A stretch of 64,000 nt of DNA from Antedon mediterranea (GCF_964355755.1 NC_092671.1:7265001-7329000); one strand, 5' to 3'. Positions 11,042 to 23,373 are shown, counted from the stretch's first letter. Numbers and translations are program-made. The notes: generated by a model from the sequence alone, not told the origin.

Positions 11042-12231
11042 AGATCAGTATCACATATTAAACAGAAGGGAGCATTTTCTTGTCAAACCAATGAGGAGCA
11101 ATATTTGTTAACACTACAGCTAACCCCTATTCATGATATGGGGTATTAGGGGGACAATTCCTGTGAAACAAACAAGCATTAGTATATGTTGTCACACTAC
11201 TGCCTACACTACCCCCTATTAAAGTGATAATTTGTTGAGTTCTGGAGGTGATCTCTTAATATACTGTATGTTCTACTGTATATTCCATTCAGGATTGTGT
11301 GATTTCCTAAACTCTTAATTTTGTTTTTGACAGCAGGAGTTTTTTTTTTCGTCCTTTCTTTGTAAATTTATATTGTTTTAAGAAAATATCTGTTTTCATT
11401 TAATAGTAACATTTTATATTGTAAAGTATACAGTGTGTAAAACTATAGTATATAATATCTATTTTTAATACATAGCCAATATTGTGCACAAATAAATATT
11501 AGTGTAGTTTTTTAGAGGGTAAAATCTTTGTATGGTACAGTATATTGTAACCAGTTGAAGGTGCTTTGCAAGTCTTACTTAAGTAATGGTGAGTCTTAAT
11601 ACTGTGACTGAAGAAGGATACGAACCAAGAACAAATGGCTCTGAGATTGGTAACCAATTAGTACAGGGAAAAAAATACAATTCTGTTACTGATATTTTTA
11701 TTTGAATTTGAAAATCTGAAAAGATATGCATCATCAAGAACAATAAATTCAAGTATGTTATGAAAAAATAAATGTAAATATTAAAAGAATAATTTTAAAC
11801 CTATTTATCTTTTACCAATAACACCAAGAAAGAGTGAATTCATTCTTCCCTGATTGAAACTATACCAAATAAATTATTTGTATATAATAATGTAAATAAT
11901 GAGAAAATGGAGATAGTGCGCATAGTGTCCGTCTAGATTGTTGAACAAATACAAGAGTATGATCACGTTTTAAGTCGCCCCATAAATCTAGATTTGTTTG
12001 TCATTTTGTTTTTTTAATTTTGCGCTTGGGACTATTCCATTTTGTACTGTAGGGATTGTCTTCCTTAAATGTAGTAAATGATTCACGACACTTTATTACT
12101 ATTTTTTATTCTGATCCTACAATAATTTATGAAAGATGATAATGTTTTAAAATTGCATAATGGGAAGTATCACTGCGTTCTTGAAGAAAAAAATAAAAAC
12201 AATATTTCCGTAATAATTTCCTAAAATATCG
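11042..12231. other. 3' UTR and spacer between Rab8-like genes
   Basis: AT-rich DNA with candidate polyadenylation AATAAA hexamers (for example near 11493). No additional gene seen. The last part, around 12229-12310, shares ATGACTTT...TGCGCATG and TTTTAGTTTCT blocks with the region upstream of the 8.7-kb gene, so it is a duplicated promoter or 5' UTR. Confidence 0.6.
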
Positions 12232-12315
12232 ATGACTTTTATTTGCGCATGGGCGATGAGATGTTTTTTGTTCGCGTGTGTAATTGTTTTTAGTTTCTCT
12301 GTCTCGCTGTATCAA

Positions 12316-14899
12316 ATGGCCACCAAAAAGTACAATTTTCTTTTAAAGTTCGTTATAATAGGAGATAGTCGTGTTGGGAAGAGTTCATTACTGTTGAGAT
12401 TTGTAGATGATACTTTCGACCCGTCGTTTATATGCACAATAGGTAAGAAAAACATGGTTAAAGTAGCTAGGCCTAGCTGAGTGAATCCTCTTCCTTGGGC
12501 AGACGATGCACGTTTCGTATACTGTACAGTAATATAATTAGGTTGACTCAAATCCATGGCGCGCCACCAAGGACAAATCTTAATCGAGTTATTTTATAGT
12601 TTATTTTATAAATGTTGAAATATGTTCTAAACAATGTACTGGTATTCCAGTTTACAATTGGAAGGAAAAGGATGTCTTTTGTTTAAAGAAACGATTTACA
12701 AATTAATGATAAAAGTAAGTACGAGTATTACGATTCTTAATCTTATACAGGTGTAGGTGTTTTTTTACAATAATATATATTGTAATTTTAAGAGGAAATG
12801 GTAATTACAAATACATACCTTGTTTAAAGATGAAATACACACGAAAAATGAATAATATATATATATTTAAATTAAATAAATTATTGTTTTTCTAGGAATT
12901 GATTTCAAGGTTAGGACAATTGAAATAGATGGAAAAAAAGTTAAATTACAAATTTGGTAAGTATGTCAAGTTTTATTGTAAGAATGTAATTTTGCAACAA
13001 TTTTATTTTAAGTAGTTTTTTTACAACAAATTTTTACTATTTTTTTTATATTATTATCTCATGTAAGTTGCAGGTTTCCTGTTAAGTGGGATTTTGTAAA
13101 AGTGAACAAAAATGTTTTAAAAGTTACTATTACAATATGTATAAATGAGAATGAAATAAAACGTTTGATCACAACACTAAAGGAGAAAATGTTACCTCCG
13201 AAGATGCTAAATTAAGTTCTTATGTTTATATTTAGGGATATACCTGGTTCTGAAAGAATAATGTGTCTTATGCCGTCATATTACAGAGGATCAAAGGTAA
13301 TTTCACAGAGTATCAATTTATTGTTTGTCTTTATTATTATTTACGTGTTGACATAATAATTCTTACTATAAACTGTTATTCTTTCAGGGTATTATAGTTG
13401 TATATGACATTACCAACATCAAATCTTTTGAAAACAGTCGAGTATGGCTAGATAATGTTAAAGAGGTGTGTAGATGTAAACGTGTAATATTTAAACTTTA
13501 ATTTGTAAAGATATAATGTATCCAACGATGTAGGTCCTGGTTGAGGTGAGGGAATTAATTAGGTGTCAATTGTTCTTCTTCGCTTTTAGACGGCAAACAG
13601 CTAACATTTGATAATTATTTTTTTTACATTTTCGATTCTCGATTGCAACGTCACCTCTATTTTCTTACGATTCGTTTTTTAATTTGTATTTTGTAGAAAG
13701 CATCAGAAGATGTTGAGTTAATGCTCTTAGGAAACAAATGTGATGAGGAAGATAAACAAGTTTCAGAAGAAGATGGGCAACAAGTAATTAATAACTTACT
13801 AAAACCATTCAGAAAAACAATTGTCGTATTCTAATGGAAACTTTTGTTGAATACTTTTTATATTCGAATTGTAAATTTGTGCTCAACAGAACGTCATTCG
13901 AATAGAAAACGTTGACAACGCAAGCTTTTTCGTTAAGAAGAATCTCAAAGCTCAAAATACTCTCTGAGTACTGTACTCAACGGAAAAAACTGTACTCAAT
14001 GGTAAAAGTCCCACTCGAATACAAAAAATACAATGATGATGGTCCTTAGTTTGGTTCCTTGATTATGGACCACTGTCTAATCAAAGTGAATAACAAAAAA
14101 TGATTTGGATTTAACTTCTTTTTTTAAAGAAAAACATCAATATCTTATAATCACAATAATATACAGTTGAGTAATGATTTTTAAAAAAAATGAATTGTAA
14201 AGCTCCTTCTACACTATCAAAATAGTGACAAAAAAAATGTAATTTGTGACATCACCGTGTCTATTATATTATATTGCTGCATCTCATTTTTTGTCACATA
14301 AAGCCTTTGAAAATATTTGTTTCTTCATTTTCAGTTGGCTGCAGAATATGGAATGAAGTTCATGGAAACAAGTGCAAAGGAAGCTATTAATGTAGAAAAG
14401 GTAAGCCAAGATAAAAGTGATATCTAAGAGAAAATAATGAATAGTCTCTTTCTTTATACAGTAATACTGTATATTCTGTTATTTTCTTTAAGGCATTTAT
14501 CACACTTGCAGAAGATGTATTTGCCAAAATGAGCATGGAATTGGTAAGGATTTTTACAAATAAAAATTATCTTCAAATCAAAATAAGATTTAATTAAGTC
14601 ATAATATTAAGAAAAAAACCTGTTTTTTTAATATACATTCTAAATTGAAATTGTTTATGATCTTGGGTTTTTAAATATTTATATATATATTTATATTTGT
14701 ATTTTATTGTTAACTGTATTTGATGTTGTATTGTTTTATGTTTCAAACCTGTTAGTAGCGGTAATTATCACTGTTGGTTTTGATTGAATAAAATAAAAAT
14801 AAAATAAGATTTTCAATTAGACGTTTTTATTTACAGCAGGAGGCATCACCAGAAAAGAGCACAGAAAAAACAAGAAAATCAGGCTGTTTTGTTCTTTGA
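12316..14899 (+). CDS. Divergent Rab8-like GTPase, second copy
   Basis: Eight exons: 12316-12442, 12896-12956, 13236-13296, 13388-13465, 13697-13783, 14335-14400, 14493-14543, 14837-14899; 197 residues. Seen: P-loop GDSRVGKSS (residues 16-24), switch I ICTIGIDFK, core [10 protein letters not shown], intact G4 GNKCD, G5 METSAKE, terminal CFVL prenylation box. Switch II reads [14 protein letters not shown] instead of DTAGQERFRTITTA, so the catalytic Gln is Ser and the Thr at the LRRK2-target position of Rab8 is replaced. An in-frame ATG lies upstream at 12232 and would add a hydrophobic leader, but the same stretch hits a stop in the neighbouring paralogue, so the conventional ATG before [10 protein letters not shown] is preferred. 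The last exon has a CAGCAG tandem acceptor that could add or remove one Gln. Probably an active-state-biased Rab (inference). Confidence 0.93.
14198..14310. mobile_element. Degenerate palindromic MITE, TA-target family, copy 3
   Basis: Eroded copy: AAAGCTCCTTCTACACTATC at the left and TTGTCACATAAAG at the right. It lies in the same intron and the same orientation as copy 2, about 25 bp before the G5 exon. Confidence 0.65.
14695..14811 (+). mobile_element. LINE 3' tail
   Basis: TTGTATTGTTTTATG, then GATTGAATAAAATAAAAATAAAA: the typical 3' end of a CR1/L2-like non-LTR element with a short A-rich repeat. No reverse transcriptase remains here. In the last intron of the Rab8-like gene. Confidence 0.5.
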
Positions 14900-15924
14900 T
14901 TTCATATCAGTGGTTCATGGATTTGTGCGTTGCAGATCTATAAAATAATCTTCCATGATGTCAGATTGATTTAAGTATGCATTAGAATAATATATAAATT
15001 CACTGCTTTTTTAAAACTAAATATCTCTTTGCTTTTAAATTATACATTCGGCGCCATTTATCTCCAGTCGCGGTTCATCTTTTACATCTATATCGATTAT
15101 TGATGACTACACCCAAAAGGTTATACATGCCTACTACAGAATCATCCAGTTTCATAGCATGTTTCGCCAGTCTCAGCCAGTCTCAGCCGTCAAAATGTCA
15201 TACTAGGCCCACTACTAACTGCCCCACTATTAATAACGTACCATTAAATAAAAAATAAATATTCACGAAAAGTTGTCAAGCTGGGTTTAAGTTATTTGTT
15301 TAATATGTTGTTTTGCACGTTAGTCTGAATGCTTGGTGGTTATGATGCTTGGCTACCAATGGGTTCAAGTCCTCTAATATGTCAGGATTTATTCTAATGA
15401 CAAATTTCACTCTCAAAGACTTTGTTTATGTAGAGCATCTTGTGTATGTTTGTGTTGTTTGATAGTGAATGATATTATGGTTATCCTTGGTAATTTGCCT
15501 AAATATATAATAAAACAAAATCAACTTAAATCCTGGGGCAGAAAAATAGGTGCTGGCGACAGTACAGTATATGAATTCCTGATAATACACAAACTCAAAG
15601 TAAAGTTTTCATCCATCCAGTCTATACCAAAGTATCGGGTCGGATCGAAAAAGTACAGTGTTTAAATGAATGTTTGAAATAGAGACATTTCTTACTTTGT
15701 TTATTTAGCCTTGTTTTAGTGTTAAACGATAAATGAAACTACAGTTTATTTGTTATTTTGATAACATTCTAGATTAACTTCTGTGTCATGTTTTGACAAA
15801 GCCTCACACACGAACGTGATTCATTTCACCCGTTGACGACATAAAAAGCAAAACATTTTTTTTGTGCATTTTTTATGTATTATTTATATAATATTCAGGG
15901 TCAAATATTATTTATATTTATTTA
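14900..15924. other. Intergenic between the Rab cluster and the peptide array
   Basis: Contains short CAGTCTCAGC repeats near 15170 and an open frame at 15450-15665 without any family resemblance. Nothing supported as a gene. Confidence 0.5.
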
Positions 15925-16052
15925 TTTTGAACATAAACATATGTTTCATTATTATGTATTTCCATTTTATGAAACAAAAAACATTGTGAAAGTTGCAGCG
16001 GTACTTGTATAACAATTCTAGCGATTAGTATCAAATACATCTTTTGAAAGCA
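15925..16052 (+). promoter_or_regulatory. Promoter and non-coding first exon of peptide gene 1
   Basis: Contains GAACATAAACATATGTTTCA, with a perfect 12-bp palindrome AAACATATGTTT (15935-15946) shared with peptide genes 2 and 4, then GCAGCGGTACTTG, shared with genes 3 and 5. A non-coding exon probably ends at GAAAGCAG before GTAGGG (about 16052), because all five intact genes show the same AGCAG/GT or TGCAG/GT junction upstream of the start exon. Confidence 0.6.
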
Positions 16053-16308
16053 GGTAGGGCCTACAGTATGTATCTTTGTTTTTTTATATCAATGAAGAGT
16101 GTCACTTTAAGCGTATTTTCCATTTTATAAAGATTGTAGTCGTATTATTCTCCTTAATATGGTGACGGCAAGTATAGGTCTACTTCTGCGCTATTTTGCA
16201 TGAACACATTAGTTTTGTATTATATTTGGTATAGATAATGGAATGTTTTCAGGATAGGTTTTGCTTCAAGAATCAATGTTAATTAATTTCTTAGTACAGA
16301 TTTGCAAG

Positions 16309-17838
16309 ATGAATCGACTTTTCATTGCATTTGCATATTTCCTGTTTGGAGCAGCAGTCGTAATGTCGGAAGGTTAGAACACTTAAAAATAATAACTGTC
16401 CAAAGAGATTGTACTGTACTATATCAAAGTAGATTGACACCGAAAATTAAAAGTCCCAATACCGTACAAATAGCCTACTATTAGATTTATATCCTATAGT
16501 CTTTTCAATACCTTTCCGAAACTCAGATGTTTCGTTTGGGTGCTTTGTTTAGCTTCAATGCACCATACGTTAAAAAATTTTTAAATGGTGTTTAATCATT
16601 TTAGACCCCTGTAATAGTTGTGGAGATGACCAAATTTGTGACGTATCCGACGACGGTAGCTTCACTTGTATAACACCAGGTAATTACAGTAGAACCTTCG
16701 TTTTGTATTATAATAAATACAGTACATCATAGTTTTCTAGAATTCAACAACCACCGCTATAGGGCTAAACATAGAGATCTTATAGTTCACTACAATATCT
16801 CTATGGTCCAACCGATACTTAGTATTTCGACTAAACAAAATGCACCGTCCATAAATTGAATTCGCACTATAGCTTCTTTGTGAATATTTCTATTGAGAAG
16901 AAAAATATGTTTTTAATTAACTGCTCTTTTTTCTTATTAGAACCTAACCTCGAAGTGTATCAAGGTAAGAATTCATCATGATTTAATTATTGAATTAATA
17001 AATCAGTTGGCGTATTTTGAGGTAACCTTCGTGTATATCGAGCACTCTACCCAGTTGATCTGAATTTATTATATATACATTGCATTGTTGACACACTGAA
17101 AGTTTTATTTTCTTGCATTGAAACCATTGATGCATAAATTATGATTACATAAACAATGTCAAATAATAGTAAGTATACCGTCTGATGATAACAGTGAAGT
17201 ACTGTATATTATTGTCTAAATATATTTTATAATACTGGAGATACAGTACCGAGAAAAATCAAATAATCTTCAGCAGCAAATCATCCTGGAAGTCACTTCG
17301 GTACGTTTAAAAAATAACCTGTAAGGAAAATATTGTGTATTATTTTTCTGTTATCAAAATTCAGGCCTATCAGTAATAGTACAGTTATGTTTTCCTTTCA
17401 GAACATGTTATGCGTAAGTATTACACCTCACTTCAAATAACATACATTCACCGATAACGTCAATAAACTATGATAATTACTGGGAACAGTGTGACGTAAC
17501 CTCAAACATATATGTTTTTTATGTCATACAGGATTTTACTAAATAATGATACGGTAACTTGTGACAAAATATTACTGACAATATAAATAGTGAAAATGAA
17601 AATGGCGTAAACTTGTTTCTAATACCTGCAAATCGCCAAGATAAAACAAATATTGACAGGCCCTATATTAATAGTCTAATTCTAAATTACTTGATGATAT
17701 TTCGTTCGATATTAATTTTTATAAAGGATATCATTTTCCAGAATTAACTTGTTTATTTATTTTTGTATTTCTTTGATAGCTCCTAATGACGCGTTCTTTC
17801 TTACCAACTTGGATATGCCTATGTGGCAGTATGAATGA
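16309..17838 (+). CDS. Secreted micro-exon peptide 1 (85 aa)
   Basis: Exons 16309-16372 (signal peptide), 16605-16679, 16941-16964, 17277-17300, 17402-17413, 17780-17838. Every intron is phase 1; internal exons are 75, 24, 24 and 12 nt. The leader MNRLFIAFAYFLFGAAVVMS is a clear signal peptide. The mature part has four Cys in DPCNSCGDDQIC plus DVSDDGSFTC, resembling half an EGF-like module, followed by an acidic stretch and a C terminus DMPMWQYE. No known family recognised. First of a tandem array whose members share the MNRLF leader. The 24-nt exon at 17277 has a CAGCAG acceptor (17274 is the alternative start). Probably a secreted effector or precursor; function unknown. The chain of six exons stays in frame to a stop, which is strong support for exons this small. 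Confidence 0.8.
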
Positions 17839-18674
17839 GAACATACATTTGATACACAGAGACTTAAGAATAAGCATACAACATCATTTTCTGGCATATA
17901 AACATTTTATTGGAAAAATGAACATTCTAAACGTGTAAACTGCATGTGATTCAATTCCTGCTTTTCTTTTCAAAGTCTTGAATACGTGGCCTCCTTAAAT
18001 TGCCTATCTATTTAGGACATTTAAGTAGATAGAAACACATTTAAATAAATAATACTGCAAATTAGTTTGTGTTGGTGTTTGTTAAGTTTGTCACTGAGTT
18101 TAAAAGCAAGGTGTGTCAAAATAAAGACTTATCGACCACAGGACATCCATGATTTCGATTCAGAATGTTCTGGAAGTCGTACATTTCGGAAATCTTAGTT
18201 TTTTGCAAAGACGCTCAATTACCACCGGTGCAATCACAATAAAATAGAGAAAAGAAGATTATTTTCACTGAATGAATACCAGAGATTTACATTTAATCTG
18301 TAGCATTTATCCATATTTTTTATAGAAAAATTAACTTATTTCTCTATGTCTTTAATTATGGAGGTTTCATTATTATAGCTTATTGAATTTCAGTTGCAAT
18401 TTTACAAAAATAACAAACTAGTAAATCCTAAGATTGTAAATATATCCATTAAAAACTTGATGAATTGACTTTAATTTTGACCATTGTCGTCACACCAAAG
18501 GTGTCATCACAGTAAACCCAACATTTTGATGACTGATTAATTTTATTAAATATAACCATAATGTTATGTAATAATTATTTAGGCCTAGTAACTACTACAA
18601 CGAAAACTTTCATAATAAACGTGGCGTTATAGTTAAAATTAGCAAATAATTAAATTTTATAAAAATTATCTATT
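17839..18674. other. Spacer between peptide genes 1 and 2
   Basis: 3' UTR and intergenic DNA. It is largely repeated after peptide gene 3 (25091-25790), for example TTTGTGTTGGTGTTTGTTAA and TACCACCGGTGCAATCACAA. No gene. Confidence 0.6.
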
Positions 18675-18798
18675 CATTTTGAACATAAACATATGTTTCA
18701 TTGTTTATGTATAATTAAATTTATGCAACGAAAAATTGTATGAACGTGCGAGTTTTACATCTACGGTTCGAGTACCAGTATCGTTATTTGAACTGCAG
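18675..18798 (+). promoter_or_regulatory. Promoter and non-coding first exon of peptide gene 2
   Basis: Palindrome AAACATATGTTT at 18687-18698 and a block ending ATTTGAACTGCAG/GTAACT (donor after 18798). Nearly identical to the region upstream of peptide gene 4. Confidence 0.6.
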
Positions 18799-19144
18799 GT
18801 AACTTGAATTTTACTTTATATTAGTCCAATGAAAGGTGGTCTATTTTCCCTGATATCAGCAATATATCGTTAAGTAGTTCACATTTGATAACAAATATTG
18901 TACTATTTATACATTTTAGTGCAAGTTTATACTTGTTATTTTATATTATAAACATACGGTACTTTGATTTCCCAAATTTTAATTGCATTAAAAAAATCTC
19001 TGCTGCATGCTTTCTTAGACATATTTTGGCTATGTGATGTATATATATTTGGTGTATATATATTTGGTGTAGAGAAAGGGTTTGTGAAAACAAATTAGAA
19101 ATGTTTATTCATTTCTGTTTTACTTCAACAGAAACTTTTCCAAG

Positions 19145-20257
19145 ATGAATCGATTTTTTATTGTATTAACATCCCTTTTCATATATGGAGCAGTCAAAGT
19201 CGTAATGTCAAGAGGTATGAAAACGTATTGGCCTAACCAAACGGTCTACAAGCACTCAGCTAAATCTATTGCATAAATTTCAATATTAAAGTACCATTTT
19301 AGACTTTGCAATATATATTTTCTGAAGTTTTTCTGTTCTTTGGGGTGGTTTCCAAAAATGACATATAAGGCTTACACTGGCACCATATTTCACTTATTGC
19401 CATATTACTTTAAATAAGATGATGTTGTTGTTTCTGTTTCAGATGACACTTGTCTCGCGTCCAGTGACAGCCACACTTGTGCGGCAGGTAATGATTTTAT
19501 TTCTAGAATAAAATTTGATTAAGATTGTAGTTTTGATTGAAATTGAAATTATAAGTCTAAGTTATCGTAAATAAACTTTTTTAAATATATAAAATACAGG
19601 TTTCTTAGTTTTTATTTGTTGTTTATTAACATCATTGTCATATAGACATTTTTGTTACAACTCATTGACAAGAAAAATGAAAAATACGTTCTTTCTTTCT
19701 CAATAGAAACTGGCCTTAACGGGTTTGCGTATATCTGTACAGATGGTAATTCGTGTCCACACTACGAAGGTAAGAATTTCTTATTGGGAAAATTTGAGGT
19801 GGGAAACACAAAAATAGCGGTTATGGTCAATGTAAGTTTGTCTGCTTTCTCGAGCCACATGTCTAATAATGAAAAAAAAAAGAAAAGGTTCAGTTAAAAC
19901 GTAATTAGGGGCCTAAGCGAACTTAAATAAAACAGGAAGCACCACTTTTAGTTAATTCAGTATTTTCCTTGATCAGCACAGCGCGTGTAAGACACTCTAT
20001 AAGCAAAAGAAATGTGCACATTCTTAATAGGCATACATTCTATTCTTCTTTCAGAACGATACTTCATTCGTAAGTATCAAAGCTCAATTAAAACTGTCAC
20101 AACAAACAGAAATTATGCATGCAGTCACATTATTAACAATTTATAAGTGAACATTTTTAGGAACTATAAGGCCTAATTTAAAATTATCGAAATTTCTTTC
20201 ACAGCTCCCGGTGACCGTTACTTCCCTCAATTTATTCTTGGAAAGGAAAATAAATAA
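19145..20257 (+). CDS. Secreted micro-exon peptide 2 (81 aa)
   Basis: Exons 19145-19214, 19443-19487, 19707-19769, 20055-20069, 20205-20257; all introns phase 1; internal exons 45, 63 and 15 nt. The leader MNRFFIVLTSLFIYGAVKVV is hydrophobic. The mature part has four Cys: TCLASSDSHTC, then NGFAYICTDGNSC, which looks like the C-terminal half of an EGF-like domain. It ends with a 5-residue micro-exon (ERYFI) and PPGDRYFP followed by QFILGKENK. The LGKE site could be an amidation-type Gly-Lys processing signal. No known family. Closely related to the genes at 21.3 kb (broken) and 26.2 kb. Confidence 0.82.
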
Positions 20258-20491
20258 GAACACTCTTTTATCTGAGAACATTATATTTAAATATAAAGCT
20301 AGAAAAGTATACTGTATGGAGACATTAGGCCTACAACAAGCTTAAAGAGAAATTAAACTGTAGAATATTACTTATTTGTATTATGATCTTTAGATAACAA
20401 TTCATTCATTTATAAAGGAATACTGAAAACTCTATTATCATAGAAAACTATGAGGTTTCAAACTTCGTGTGAAATTGGCTCTAATAACCAC

Positions 20492-20653
20492 TAAAGCTCT
20501 GTTTACACTATCAAGCTTGATGTGACAAAAGAAATGTGATGTACCCATATATGGACATGATGATGTCTTATCACTACCATATTTGGGTATCACTACCATA
20601 TTTGGGCATATCACACTTTTTTGTCAACTAGTTTGATAATGTAGACAGAGCTA
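20492..20653. mobile_element. Palindromic MITE, TA-target family, copy 4
   Basis: Downstream of peptide gene 2, with a duplicated internal block (ATATTTGGGTATCACTACC). The same insertion is present after the related genes at 22.1 and 27.8 kb, so it spread by segmental duplication. Confidence 0.8.
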
Positions 20654-21268
20654 TCAGTCTTTATTCTAAAGTTCCAGTAGTTGTCACTGTGACATTTTCT
20701 AATGCATTTTTTATTCCATTCGTGTTGTGTTGAACGTGATTAAAATTGAATAATTTACAATATGTAACCTTTAGATAGACAATACTTATTTAAATGTATA
20801 ATTATAATCCTATAATTGTTGACATTAAACTGTTGGTTCAAACAATTAATTAACCTTTAAATGTCTTTGTTGCTTAATTAGCACTTCGTAAAATAATTGC
20901 AAAACATGCCACATCATTGTGCCGTTAACCTTTTAAATGCTAATGTGTCATGATAAACCACACCATAACATTTTATTTAAGGTGTTCAAAAACTATCGGT
21001 CCGTATTCCTACGCTTGGAGAATTTATTTTCAAACTGTTTGTATAAATTATGCACGTTACACTATCGAAATTCTTTTAGGTGCTATTAGAAACAGAAACA
21101 AACTAGTAAAGCCGTATAGTTTATTCACCAAAGAAGAACCATATTTTTTAATAGCACCAGTGCGGTGATTATATATAAAGGCCTACCATAACATTGGAAA
21201 GAATAGATTTACCTAAATTGAAGTTCCATATACAGTATGCCGTGACTCATTCATTCATAAACATTATC
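20654..21268. other. Duplicated spacer downstream of peptide gene 2
   Basis: Matches the spacers at 22.3-22.9 and 28.0-28.6 kb. An open frame at 20950-21168 is broken in both other copies, so it is not treated as a gene. The spacer ends at CATTCATAAACATTATCGG, where it is joined directly to the middle of an exon. Confidence 0.6.
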
Positions 21269-21868
21269 GGGTTTGCATATATATGTACAGATGGTAATTC
21301 GTGTCAACATAACGAAGGTAAGAATTTCTTATTGGTCTCTAGGTTAGCAGTTTCTTGAGAAATTTGGAAAATTGGAGGTTGGAAACACAAAAATAGCGGT
21401 TATGATCAATGTAAGTTTGTCCGCTTTTTCGAGGCACTACTAATTAAGCGTTTCGTCGAAGAAATGTTCTTTCAAAAAAGAGAAAATTCAGTTAAACGTA
21501 ATTAGGGGCCTAAGCGAACTTAAATAACAGGAACCACCACTTTTAGTTAATTCGGGATTTTCTCTGATCAGCACAGCGCGTGCACAAGACACTCTTGCAT
21601 TTGTATTCTTGTGTTATTCTTAATAGGCCTACATTTTATTCTTCTTTCAGAACGATACTTCATTCGTAAGTATCAAACCTCAATTAAAACTGTCACAACA
21701 AACATAAATTATACATGCAGTCACATTATTAATAATTTATAAGTGAATATTGTTAGGAACTATAGGGCCTAAAATAAAATTATCGAAATTTCTTTCACAG
21801 CTCCCGGTGACCGTTTCTTTCCTATTTTTCTAGATGCTCAATTTATTCTTGGAAAGGAAAATAAATGA
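21269..21868 (+). pseudogene. 5'-truncated copy of a micro-exon peptide gene
   Basis: Holds the last part of the Cys exon (21269-21317, GFAYICTDGNSCQHNE), the 15-nt micro-exon (21651-21665, ERYFI) and the final exon (21801-21868, PPGDRFFPIFLDA then QFILGKENK, stop TGA). The signal-peptide exon, the first Cys exon and the acceptor of the Cys exon are missing; unrelated spacer sequence (CATTCATAAACATTATC) runs into the exon. Remaining splice sites and frames are intact, so its last two exons could still serve as alternative 3' exons of peptide gene 2 (inference). Otherwise a pseudogene made by unequal crossing-over. Confidence 0.75.
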
Positions 21869-22120
21869 GACCACTGCACTCTTTTATCTGAGATAACATA
21901 ATATTTAAATACAAATATAGAAAAGTATACTGTATGGAGACATTAGGCCTACAACAAGCTTAAAGAGATATTAAACTGTTGAATATCACGTGGCCTTATA
22001 TAGTTTGAATTATGATCTTTAGATAACAATTCATTCATTCATAAAGAAATACTGGAAACTATATTGTCATTGGAAACTTTGAGGTTTCAAACTCCATATG
22101 AAATTGGCTCAAATAGCCAT

Positions 22121-22278
22121 TGAAGCGCTGTTTACTATCAAACTTGATGTGACAAAAAGAATGTACCCATATATGGACATGATGATGTCATATCACTACC
22201 ATATTTGGGTATCACTGCCATATTTGGGCATATCACACTTTTTTTGTCAACTAGTTTGATAGTGTAGACAGCGTTTTA
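22121..22278. mobile_element. Palindromic MITE, TA-target family, copy 5
   Basis: Ends GCGCTGTTTACTATCAAACT and TAGTTTGATAGTGTAGACAG. Nearly identical to copy 6 at 27.8 kb as part of a segmental duplication. Confidence 0.8.
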
Positions 22279-23104
22279 GCCTTTATTCTAATGTTCCATT
22301 AGTGGTCACTGTAACATTTTCTAATGCATTTTTGTTTCCATTCGTGTTGTGTTGAACGTGATCAAAATTGAATAATTTACAATTTTTAACCTTTAGCAGA
22401 CAATACTTATTTAAATGTATTGTAATTATAATCATAAATAATATAATAATAAAAGTATTGGCATCAAACTGTTGGTTCAAAGTAATTAATTAACCTTTAA
22501 ATGTCTTTGTTTCCTAATTAGCACTTCGTAAAATAATTGTAAAACATGACACATCATTGTCTCGTTAACCTTTTAGATGCTAATGTGACTTAATAAACCA
22601 CACCTACGCTGGAAGAATTTATTTTCAAACTGTTTGTATAAATTAATTATGCACGTTACACTATCGAAATTCTTTCAGGTGCTTTTTGAAACAGAAACAA
22701 ACTAGTAAAGCCGCGTAGTTTATTCTTCACCAACTGAGAACCATATCGAACATATTTTGTAATAGCACCAGTGCAGTATTATATAAAAATGAATAGGCCT
22801 ACCATAACATTGGAAAGAATGGATTTTAAATTGAAATTTCATATACAGTATGCCGTGACTCATTCATTCATAAACATTTATTTTTATTAATGGTGCATAG
22901 AAAATAACAATAACAAATTATTAAATAAAGAAGAAATACCATCAATAGAGGATTTTACAAGAAGTAAAACTTGTCACGTAAAACCCTTGGACAAAAAAAA
23001 AATGTGACATCATATAATAAACGGCAAAGCATTGAATTTAAATTTGTTTAAATGATTCATTCGCTTTGAATATATTAACATTGGTTATCATAATGTAATA
23101 ATAA
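22279..23104. other. Duplicated spacer between truncated copy and peptide gene 3
   Basis: Nearly identical to 27956-28790. A minus-strand open frame at 22283-22480 reads the same in both copies only because the duplication is recent. No supported gene. Confidence 0.6.
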
Positions 23105-23215
23105 TATGCATTTTATAGTGCAACAAAAATGCATATAAAACGTAGCAGCGGTGCTTGCAACTTATTCAAGTGGCGTCTCAGTTGGTATCGACATACTGTT
23201 CTTTTTTGGAAGCAG
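23105..23215 (+). promoter_or_regulatory. Promoter and non-coding first exon of peptide gene 3
   Basis: TATA-like ATATAAAACG near 23137, then GTAGCAGCGGTGCTTGCAAC and a likely non-coding exon ending TTTGGAAGCAG/GTATGT (donor after 23215). The same block precedes peptide gene 5. Confidence 0.65.
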
Positions 23216-23373
23216 GTATGTATTTTCCTTTCTTTTACTCGGGAATTACAGTATAGGCCTACTAACTTTCTCTGTTCTTAACTTAAACCATGTTCTCCAC
23301 TGGACGCAAAGCAGGATGTAACGCCATTGACCAATCGTAAGTGACATTTCGATGATCATCGTGTCTGTCTTGG

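Noticed and set aside
12232-12315. In-frame upstream ATG giving the second Rab8-like copy a hydrophobic leader
   Set aside because: The homologous upstream stretch of the neighbouring paralogue contains a stop, and Rab proteins start at the later ATG. It is treated as 5' UTR or promoter.
20950-21168. Open frame of 72 codons in the peptide-array spacer
   Set aside because: The two homologous spacers (22.6 and 28.3 kb) have frame-breaking indels.
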